From: Clostridia bacterium
GTDB taxonomy: Bacteria > Bacillota > Clostridia > Oscillospirales > CAG-272
Direction of reading: 5' to 3'
Assembly (NCBI GenBank): GCA_017958705.1
Contig: JAGDCE010000096.1
Location: 1-8,706, forward strand
Length of the DNA stretch: 8,706 nt
Made by a program: the position numbers and the translations under genes. Position 1 is the stretch's first letter. Each line of letters starts with the position of its first letter. The notes under the pieces are model-generated. The model searched no databases and was not told where the DNA came from. It saw only the letters and a program-made list of their open reading frames with translations. Of the stretch, positions 1 to 6,216 are shown piece by piece.

Positions 1-7
1 AATGGTC

Positions 8-36
8 TTGCATTTTTGCATTTTTTATTATATAAT
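8..36 (+). promoter_or_regulatory. Probable sigma-A-type promoter for the left-hand operon
   Basis: A perfect -10 hexamer TATAAT lies at 31-36. A weak -35 candidate TTGCAT lies at 8-13, separated by a 17-base spacer that is almost pure A/T. The -10 match is exact, while the -35 matches TTGACA at only three of six positions. The predicted transcription start falls near base 43, only about three bases before the likely ATG at 46. Two copies of TGCATTTT in direct tandem (9-16 and 17-24) overlap the spacer and could be an operator or simply A/T-rich sequence. The edge of the window prevents seeing whether another promoter lies further upstream. Confidence 0.5.
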
Positions 37-45
37 GGGAAAGGT

Positions 46-696
46 ATGAAAAGCATCGTTACGGACAGCCCGCAGGCTTTGCGGGCGGCGGTTCAGGAGC
101 TCGGTTTCCTGCCGTTCTTCAAAAATGAAATAAAAGGTTTCTCGATAGAGGAGATGTGCCCGCCGCGGCTGTGGTTTTCCGATGACCCGGGTCCGTGGGA
201 ATGGAAGGGACCGGTGATACGGCAGCTCGACTGCGCGTACGGAAAATTCTTCCGCGGCAAAGCCGTTTACGTCAGCCTCGAATGGTTCCCGCGCCTCTGC
301 AACTACAGGCGCGACGGCTACGATTTTGACGCGCGCTGCGACGACGGGCTCGTCTTTTTCCGCGACGCGGAGATATATTCCGTGATACAGAGCGCCGGGA
401 AGATCAGCTCTAAGCTGATCCGCGAGAAAGCCGGAGCCGACGCGGACAAGTATCTGAGCCGGCTTCAGATGCAGACGTATATCGTAAACTCCGATTTTTT
501 GTACGGTACGGACAAAAACGGCAAGCCCTACGGCTGGGGAATCGCCGAATTCTGCACGCCCGAGTATTTATACGGCGACGTCGTGAGGAGCCGTTACGGC
601 GAGCGCCCGTCCGAATCGTACGAGGCGATTTTCACCCATATAAAAAGCTTATTCAAAAACTGCGACGAAAAAGCCCTTGGCAGGCTTTTGAAATAA
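46..696 (+). CDS. AlkZ-related family protein (function unknown)
   Basis: A 216-residue soluble protein with no signal peptide or membrane segment. I place it, with moderate confidence, in the clostridial group annotated 'AlkZ-related'. The support is the overall pattern: an N-terminal ELGFLPFF segment, a W-rich stretch (GPWEWKG near residue 50), CAYGKFF followed by an SLEWFP segment, NYRRDGYDFDAR, then LQMQTY near residue 140 and a YGWG segment. The family name reflects distant relation to a winged-helix DNA glycosylase; no glycosylase activity can be claimed from this sequence. The ATG at 46 is chosen because homologous-looking sequence begins right after it and no better start follows. An in-frame TTG at 16 would add ten unconvincing residues. 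AAAGG just before the ATG is too close to be a normal ribosome binding site. The gene ends 22 bases before the rhamnosidase start, suggesting co-transcription. Confidence 0.6.
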   Translation: MKSIVTDSPQALRAAVQELGFLPFFKNEIKGFSIEEMCPPRLWFSDDPGPWEWKGPVIRQLDCAYGKFFRGKAVYVSLEWFPRLCNYRRDGYDFDARCDDGLVFFRDAEIYSVIQSAGKISSKLIREKAGADADKYLSRLQMQTYIVNSDFLYGTDKNGKPYGWGIAEFCTPEYLYGDVVRSRYGERPSESYEAIFTHIKSLFKNCDEKALGRLLK

Positions 697-706
697 AATG
701 AATATC

Positions 707-712
707 AAGGAG
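707..712 (+). promoter_or_regulatory. Ribosome binding site deciding the rhamnosidase start
   Basis: AAGGAG lies six bases upstream of the ATG at 719. An earlier in-frame ATG at 698 has no purine-rich site at a proper distance, and the AAGGAG would lie inside its coding sequence. This favours the later start, removing seven residues from the longest reading. Confidence 0.8.
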
Positions 713-718
713 AAAGCC

Positions 719-3202
719 ATGAGAAAAGACGAAATGACCGGCGGCGCCGCAAAATGGATCAAATGCCCGGAATTTGAAAAGGTCGAGATACCCCCGCTCC
801 ACTGGGGCGGCGGCCAGGAGGAACAGCACAAACCCATCTGCGACGAAGGCGGGCTCGGCATGTTCAGCAAGCGCTTCACCGTCCGCGGCAGAGCCACGGC
901 GAGAATAGACGCGACCGCGCTCGGCGTGTTCGATCTGTGGATCAACGGATCGCGCGTATACGACGGCAAGCCCGACGAGCTCAAACCCGGTTGGAGCGAT
1001 TACAGAAAGCACGTCCTTTATTACAGCTACGACGTATCCGGATATCTGAAAGACGGCGACAACACTCTGCTCGCCGTGCTCGCGCCCGGCTGGTACGCGG
1101 GACGCATCTCGTTCGGCACATACGAAAACGCCGAGATCTGTTTCATGGCGGCGCTTCATATAACCGACGACGACGGTGCGCGCGACATTTACACCGACGA
1201 GAGCTGGCTTTGCAGCAGAGGCGGCAGGATCAGAAAATCCGATATCTGGGACGGCGAATACATAGACTTCAATCAGAGCTGCTTCCGCAGGCTCTCCGCG
1301 CCCGACGCCGACAGGACCGGCTGGGTCGGCGCCGTTTCTAAGGCGATCGATATCGACGTCACGCCGCAGGTCGGCCCGACGATACAGGTGCGCGATTTCT
1401 CCGTCGCGCCGGTCACGGTCACGATCTACGAGGGCACGAAGGACAACGGCACCGATTTCGGCGAGATAAACGTCTTATCGGTATCTGACAAGGCCGACGC
1501 GTTCGAGCTTAAAAAAGGTCAGACCGCGGTCATAGACTTCGCTCAGAACATGGTCGGCTGGCCCGAATTCGACGTCGCGGGCGAGGCGGGCACGCACGTT
1601 ATGGTGCGCTTTGCCGAAATGCTCAACGACAGCGGCGAAAAAGCGCGCGGCAACGACAACCCGAAGGGCTCCGTCTACACGATAAACTACAGATCGGCGA
1701 AAGCGAAACTCCAGTGCGTGCTCTCCGACGCGGCGAAAAACCACGTCAGACCGACGTTCGCGTTCTACGGCTTCCGCTATATCGAATTCACCGCGTCAGA
1801 CGATATCCGCGTAAGCGGCCTCATCGGCGACGTGGTCGGCTCCGCGACCACGGAGACCGGATATATACAGACCTCTCACGAAAAGGTAAACAAGCTCATT
1901 TCAAATATCATCTGGGGTCAGCGCGGCAACTATCTGTCCGTCCCGACGGACTGCCCGCAGCGCGACGAGCGCCTCGGCTGGACCGGCGACACGCAGATAT
2001 TCTGCAACACAGCGGCGTATAACGCCGACGTCGACGGCTTCTTCAAGAAATGGCTGCGCGACGCGCGCGATTCCCAGTCGCCCGAGGGCATGTATCCCGA
2101 CGTCATTCCGACGGTCCGCGTCGTCGGTTTCGGCGGCGCCGGCTGGTCTGACGCCGGCATCGTGGTGCCGTACGTGATGATGCGTATGTACGACGACCGC
2201 GAGCTCGTCGCCGAGCATTACGACTCGATGGAAAAATATATGGGCTGGCTCGATTCCCGCGGCATGGAAGGCCCGCATCCGACGTACGGCGACTGGCTCG
2301 CCTACGAGCGCACGGACAACAAATACATCGCCGTCGCCTACTACGCGCTGGACGCGCGCATGATGGCGGAAATGTCGAGGGCGATCCGCAAAGCCAACCG
2401 CGCACAGCATTACGACGCGCTTTATCTCAAGGTCAGAGATCATTTCAGAGCGACGTACTGCGACGAAAACGGCGACCTGCTCCCCGAGCACCGCTCGCAG
2501 ACCTGCTACCTGCTCGCGCTGATGACGGGCATGCTGGACGAGGACAACGCGAAAGCCGCGGTCAAGGCGCTTCACGACAAGATAGCAGACAACGGTCACA
2601 AGCTCAGCACGGGCTTCATCGGCGCCGGAATACTGAACAAGGTCCTCGCCGAGAACGGCGACTGCAACCTCGCCTATTCCCTGCTCCTGCAGACGGCGAA
2701 CCCGTCGTGGCTGTACAGCGTCGATCAGGGCGCGACGACGATCTGGGAGCGCTGGAATTCCTACACGATCGCGACCGGTTTCGGCGACGTCGGCATGAAC
2801 TCGTTCAACCACTACGCGTACGGCTCCGTTGAAGAATGGATGTACCGCTACGTGGCGGGCATCGAGGCGGATCCCGAGGCGTACGGCTTCGAGCGCGTGA
2901 TCCTGCAGCCCACGCCTGACACGAGGACGGCGGACGAGCTGCCCGAGGGTCAGGAGAAGATAACGTTCGTCAAGGCGCATTACGACAGCAGACACGGCAG
3001 GATCGAATCGTCCTGGAGCACGGAAAACGGTTTCGTATACGAAGCCGTGACGCCGGTCCCCGCGACGCTGCGTCTGCCGGTGCTGGCCGACAAAGACGCT
3101 TTCACGGTAAACGGCGTCGAACATAAATTCAGCGAATTCGAGTGCAAAGACGGCAGGGTGATAATAACTCTCGCCCCCGGCGCTTACAGATTCGAGCAGT
3201 GA
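719..3202 (+). CDS. Alpha-L-rhamnosidase, glycoside hydrolase family 78 (cytoplasmic)
   Basis: An 827-residue GH78 enzyme expected to release terminal alpha-L-rhamnose from oligosaccharides or glycosides by an inverting mechanism. Visible order: N-terminal jelly-roll domain (about 40-210, including WDGEYIDF); concanavalin-like domain (about 250-360, with IDFAQNMVGW and FYGFRYIEF); (alpha/alpha)6 barrel catalytic domain (about 375-700); C-terminal beta domain (about 715-815). The family signature PTDCPQRDERLGWTGD runs from P409, with acidic residues D411, D416, E417 and D424; E417 fits the general acid position. TTIWERW supplies E677, fitting the general base. All expected carboxylates are present, so it should be active. 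No signal peptide or membrane segment is seen, so it probably acts inside the cell on imported rhamnosides. Length is normal for the family. It ends with tandem stops TGA TAA. The substrate cannot be deduced; no rhamnose transporter or catabolic gene lies in the window. Confidence 0.95.
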   Translation: MRKDEMTGGAAKWIKCPEFEKVEIPPLHWGGGQEEQHKPICDEGGLGMFSKRFTVRGRATARIDATALGVFDLWINGSRVYDGKPDELKPGWSDYRKHVLYYSYDVSGYLKDGDNTLLAVLAPGWYAGRISFGTYENAEICFMAALHITDDDGARDIYTDESWLCSRGGRIRKSDIWDGEYIDFNQSCFRRLSAPDADRTGWVGAVSKAIDIDVTPQVGPTIQVRDFSVAPVTVTIYEGTKDNGTDFGEINVLSVSDKADAFELKKGQTAVIDFAQNMVGWPEFDVAGEAGTHVMVRFAEMLNDSGEKARGNDNPKGSVYTINYRSAKAKLQCVLSDAAKNHVRPTFAFYGFRYIEFTASDDIRVSGLIGDVVGSATTETGYIQTSHEKVNKLISNIIWGQRGNYLSVPTDCPQRDERLGWTGDTQIFCNTAAYNADVDGFFKKWLRDARDSQSPEGMYPDVIPTVRVVGFGGAGWSDAGIVVPYVMMRMYDDRELVAEHYDSMEKYMGWLDSRGMEGPHPTYGDWLAYERTDNKYIAVAYYALDARMMAEMSRAIRKANRAQHYDALYLKVRDHFRATYCDENGDLLPEHRSQTCYLLALMTGMLDEDNAKAAVKALHDKIADNGHKLSTGFIGAGILNKVLAENGDCNLAYSLLLQTANPSWLYSVDQGATTIWERWNSYTIATGFGDVGMNSFNHYAYGSVEEWMYRYVAGIEADPEAYGFERVILQPTPDTRTADELPEGQEKITFVKAHYDSRHGRIESSWSTENGFVYEAVTPVPATLRLPVLADKDAFTVNGVEHKFSEFECKDGRVIITLAPGAYRFEQ

Positions 3203-3206
3203 TAAC

Positions 3207-3236
3207 ACGGGCGGCGGCGATATCGCCGCCGCCCGT
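3207..3236 (+). repeat. Perfect 30-base inverted repeat (GC-rich stem-loop) between genes
   Basis: The 30 bases are identical to their own reverse complement, arms 3207-3221 and 3222-3236, centred on GATATC. The outer part is nearly all G/C (GGGCGGCGGC and its complement). As RNA it would form a very stable hairpin, with a few central bases unpaired. No T-tract follows, so it is not a classical intrinsic terminator. It begins four bases after the rhamnosidase TGA and ends four bases before the ribosome binding site of the next gene, leaving that site free. It may attenuate read-through, protect the 3' end of the upstream mRNA, or be a binding site for a dimeric protein; the sequence does not decide. 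Confidence 0.85.
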
Positions 3237-3240
3237 CATC

Positions 3241-3247
3241 AAAGGAG
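3241..3247 (+). promoter_or_regulatory. Ribosome binding site of the amidase fusion gene
   Basis: AAAGGAG is followed by six bases (ATCAAA) and the ATG at 3254, a near-ideal arrangement that fixes the start. The site lies just outside the preceding inverted repeat. Confidence 0.85.
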
Positions 3248-3253
3248 ATCAAA

Positions 3254-6133
3254 ATGACAGACGAACAGAATACGGCGAAGGAAGGCAAAAAATTCGATAT
3301 CACGAAACTCGTGATCATCCTGATAGCCGTTTCGGCGGCGGTGATAATCGGAACGCTGCTCGCCGTATATTTCACGTCGGCCTCACAGGCGAGTTCACCG
3401 GTGACCGACGGGGTGACGTCGGAGGACGCGGAAGGCGGGTCGCCGACTGATGAGGCGACCGAGCCTTATCCCGATTCTGCGTTCACCGTCGCCCCCGCGC
3501 GCTCGGATCAGTTCGGGCGCTGTGAAGGATACAACGTCGTGATTGTACAGATCCCGTCGCTGTGTACGGAGCTTATGAGCAAGGAGCTCACTCCGAATTT
3601 TTTCAAACTCTGTGAAGAAGGCGCGTATTTCAGCAACGTCATAGTGCCGTCGTATGATCCTTCGGATCTGCGCGGCGTGATAAACACCGGCGTGCCCGCC
3701 GGCCGCTACGGCAGCGGCACGGAGATCTACGCGAACGTGCCGGGGCTTTCGGATCTGCTTGGAAAACAAGGCTACGAAACGCACCTTTACAGCTACGCGC
3801 ACGCGAACAATTCCGCGTCCGTCTCGCTGTACGACGAGGCGATCGCGGATCTCGGCGACGGAAAGTTTTTCATGCACGTAGTAGAGGGGATAAGCGAATA
3901 TCCGTATTTCTCCTCTGACGGGCAGCTCCTCTCGGCGCTGCAGGAGGCTGACGCGCGGCTCGGCAAATTCATTTCGGCGCTTCATGATAAAGGGCTGTAC
4001 GACAAAACGGTCGTCGTCGCGGTCGGCTCGGGGCTTCGCGATCAGGACAGCTTCGGCGGGCTTGACGTCAAAAAGCGCCTGACCGCGCCGCTCGTCATCA
4101 AAGGCGCGGCGGTCGGCTCAAGCGGCGCGCTCGCCTCGCATACCGACGTTGCGCCGGTACTGCTCGACCTGCTCGGAACGGACGGCTCAAGGCTGTTTTA
4201 CACCGGCATCGATCTGCTCTGCGAGGAGCGGGAGACGGTGTATCTGCAGACGGTTTTCGAGCGCGGCTCGTACGTCGACGAAGGGCACGTTATAATGGCG
4301 GACAGCACCGCGACGCCGAAGCTCTCGCGGGCATACAACATTGAAAAGGACAGGACCGGCGCGGCGTCGACGTACAGGACCGGGATCACCGGTTCGGTGG
4401 AATTCTACGAAGAACTCGATCTCGCGCTCTCGTACGGTCTGCCGGCGCTCGTGTTCGAAAAAGGCAGAGAGGACGCGATAAGGGAATACGAAATGAACAA
4501 AAAGGATACGGAAGTCAAAAAAGCGTCGCGCGTCGAGGACGTCTTCCCGGAGAACGAATCGAGCGATTTCTACAAGAACGATGTAAATCTGTTCAACCGC
4601 GCGAAAATGCTTTCCGCGAACGAATTCGACGGATATTTCGACGGCGTGATGTTCAAATACGACGGTCTGACGCTCCGCCCCGGCGTGACCGAGGGCGAGT
4701 TCATATCGTCCGATATAGAGCTCGGCGAATTCAGTCAGCTCATCGCGTCGTGGAACGCGTCGACCGCGGGCGGCACCGTCGAGATATCGGTCTGCGCGAA
4801 GCGTGAGGACGGCACGTACACCGATCCGTACAGCTGGGGCGTATGGAGCGCGATACCGGGCGTCTCCGCGAGCGCGTCGCGCTCGGACAAGGACGGGGTG
4901 CTCGACATAGACACGCTGCAGCTTAAGAACAAGAGCACCGCCGTCCGCCTCATGATCAAGCTGAAACAGACGGGAGAGAAAGCGCCGGTACTGTACAACG
5001 TGACGCTCGCCGCCGACACGGCGAAGGGGGCGCTGACGAAGACGCCGGCATCAAAATCGGTAAAGCTGACCGTCAAGCGGCGCTATCAGATGGACGTGCC
5101 GGACATCGGCGGACGCATCTGCTCGCCGACGTCGCTTTCGATGGTGCGCGATTACTACGGCGAAAAGAAATTTGAAACGAAGGACACCGCCGACGGCGTA
5201 TACGACAACGGCGAGGACATCTACGGCAACTGGTCGTACAACGTCGCCTACGCGGGCGAGCTCGGCTACAACGCATACGTCGACATCTATGACATGAACG
5301 CGCTGAAATGGGCGCTTTACAAACAGGTGCCGGTCGTCTGCTCGGTGAAAATAAAGAAAGGTCAGCTCGCCGGTTCCGGATATCCGGATTACTCGACTAA
5401 CGGCCATCTGATGTGCGTCATAGGTTACGAGACCGTCGACGGAGTCGACTGGCTGATCGTGAACGACCCGGCGAAACAGCAGGTGGAGGTCAGATACCTC
5501 TGCTCCGAATTCGAGCAGATCTGGCGCGGCACGGTGTACATAGTACAGCAGAGACCGGACAGATATACCTGGCGTATAGGCGAGGGGACGGATCAGGATA
5601 TACTCGTCGTCGCCGACTACGTGCCCGAGGGCAGATACAACCGCCCGGGCGGCAATTATAAAGTAAAATACATAGTCATACACAACACCGGCAACTTCAG
5701 CCGCGGCGCCGACGCGATGGCGCACAGGAATTACGTGAAGCAGGACGGCACGCAGACCTCGTGGCACTACACGGTGGACGATCACAGCATCTACAAACAT
5801 CTGCCGGAATACGAGCGCGCGTGGCACGCCGGCGACGGCAGAGAGGGTCAGGGCAACACGTACGGCATAGGCATAGAGATCTGTGTGAACTATGAGACGC
5901 TCGGCACGAAAAAGCCGACGGAGTATTTCTACAAGTCGCTCGACAACGCCGCACAGCTCGTCGCGGAGCTGATGTACGAATACAAGCTGAGCATCAAAGC
6001 AGTGCGTCAGCATAACCACTTCTCCGGCAAGAACTGCCCGCAGGTCATCCGTGAAAACGATCTGTGGGAGCCGTTCCTCGACAATATTCAGGCGCGATAC
6101 GACAAGCTCGTGGAAGAACGCGGAAAACCGTAA
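3254..6133 (+). CDS. Membrane-anchored multidomain protein: LtaS-like (degenerate) + C39-like peptidase + N-acetylmuramoyl-L-alanine amidase
   Basis: A 959-residue protein with one N-terminal membrane segment (about 19-40) behind a lysine-containing head and no obvious lipobox, so it should be anchored with the bulk outside. A low-complexity linker follows. Residues about 90-320 resemble the LtaS/sulfatase fold (NVVIVQIPSL, TPNFFKL, GLYDKTVVVAVG, TDVAPVLLDLLG), but metal and nucleophile positions look lost (P101, about P136, GSG at 258-260). Residues about 320-455 are unrecognised. About 458-600 is a beta-sandwich of the kind preceding C39-like peptidases (LIASWNASTAGG). About 605-790 is a C39-like cysteine peptidase with C623 (RICSPTS), H718 (NGHLMCVIGY) and N737/D738 (VNDP). 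About 795-940 is an Amidase_2 domain with zinc ligands H810 (VIHNTG), H920 and C928 (SGKNCP) and acid E875 (GIGIEI), so cleavage of the lactyl-alanine bond in peptidoglycan is expected. Likely roles are wall turnover or remodelling; the fusion order is unusual. Confidence 0.88.
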   Translation: MTDEQNTAKEGKKFDITKLVIILIAVSAAVIIGTLLAVYFTSASQASSPVTDGVTSEDAEGGSPTDEATEPYPDSAFTVAPARSDQFGRCEGYNVVIVQIPSLCTELMSKELTPNFFKLCEEGAYFSNVIVPSYDPSDLRGVINTGVPAGRYGSGTEIYANVPGLSDLLGKQGYETHLYSYAHANNSASVSLYDEAIADLGDGKFFMHVVEGISEYPYFSSDGQLLSALQEADARLGKFISALHDKGLYDKTVVVAVGSGLRDQDSFGGLDVKKRLTAPLVIKGAAVGSSGALASHTDVAPVLLDLLGTDGSRLFYTGIDLLCEERETVYLQTVFERGSYVDEGHVIMADSTATPKLSRAYNIEKDRTGAASTYRTGITGSVEFYEELDLALSYGLPALVFEKGREDAIREYEMNKKDTEVKKASRVEDVFPENESSDFYKNDVNLFNRAKMLSANEFDGYFDGVMFKYDGLTLRPGVTEGEFISSDIELGEFSQLIASWNASTAGGTVEISVCAKREDGTYTDPYSWGVWSAIPGVSASASRSDKDGVLDIDTLQLKNKSTAVRLMIKLKQTGEKAPVLYNVTLAADTAKGALTKTPASKSVKLTVKRRYQMDVPDIGGRICSPTSLSMVRDYYGEKKFETKDTADGVYDNGEDIYGNWSYNVAYAGELGYNAYVDIYDMNALKWALYKQVPVVCSVKIKKGQLAGSGYPDYSTNGHLMCVIGYETVDGVDWLIVNDPAKQQVEVRYLCSEFEQIWRGTVYIVQQRPDRYTWRIGEGTDQDILVVADYVPEGRYNRPGGNYKVKYIVIHNTGNFSRGADAMAHRNYVKQDGTQTSWHYTVDDHSIYKHLPEYERAWHAGDGREGQGNTYGIGIEICVNYETLGTKKPTEYFYKSLDNAAQLVAELMYEYKLSIKAVRQHNHFSGKNCPQVIRENDLWEPFLDNIQARYDKLVEERGKP

Positions 6134-6146
6134 AAGCAAAAAATAC

Positions 6147-6192
6147 ACCGGCTGAAATAAGGATCCGTTTCCTTGTTTCAGCCGGTTTTTTT
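6147..6192. terminator. Intrinsic terminator, probably bidirectional, between convergent genes
   Basis: A stem begins with ACCGGCTGAAA (6147-6157) and closes with TTTCAGCCGGT (6176-6186). Inside it a T/G wobble and a further five pairs (AAGGA with TCCTT) surround a six-base loop, giving about 17 pairs. Seven T bases follow at 6186-6192 for the + strand. On the other side, AAAAAA at 6138-6143 gives a U-tract for - strand transcripts, four bases away from the stem, so termination that way may be weaker. It lies 13 bases after the + strand stop and about 25 bases from the - strand stop. Confidence 0.92.
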
Positions 6193-6216
6193 ATTTCGTT
6201 TTACACCGTCATGCTC

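Noticed and set aside
466..474. Gln-Met-Gln as the AlkZ QxQ catalytic motif in the first gene
   Set aside because: In AlkZ the QxQ motif is near the N-terminus; here it is at residues 141-143, so the match is probably chance.
698..718. Earlier ATG for the rhamnosidase at 698
   Set aside because: It lacks an upstream ribosome binding site, whereas AAGGAG sits at the right distance from the ATG at 719.
1901..3208. 435-codon open frame on the - strand opposite the rhamnosidase
   Set aside because: It lies wholly opposite a GH78 gene with intact motifs. Its translation is dominated by Arg, Val, Ala and His, as expected from the complement of GC-rich codons, and shows no recognisable domain.
3207..3236. 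Calling the 30-base palindrome an intrinsic terminator
   Set aside because: No T-tract follows; the next bases are CATCAAAGGAG, the ribosome binding site region of the next gene.
5051..6148. 365-codon open frame on the - strand opposite the C39/amidase region
   Set aside because: It is antisense to domains with identified catalytic residues, has no ribosome binding site that stands out, and its composition is that of a reverse-complement shadow.
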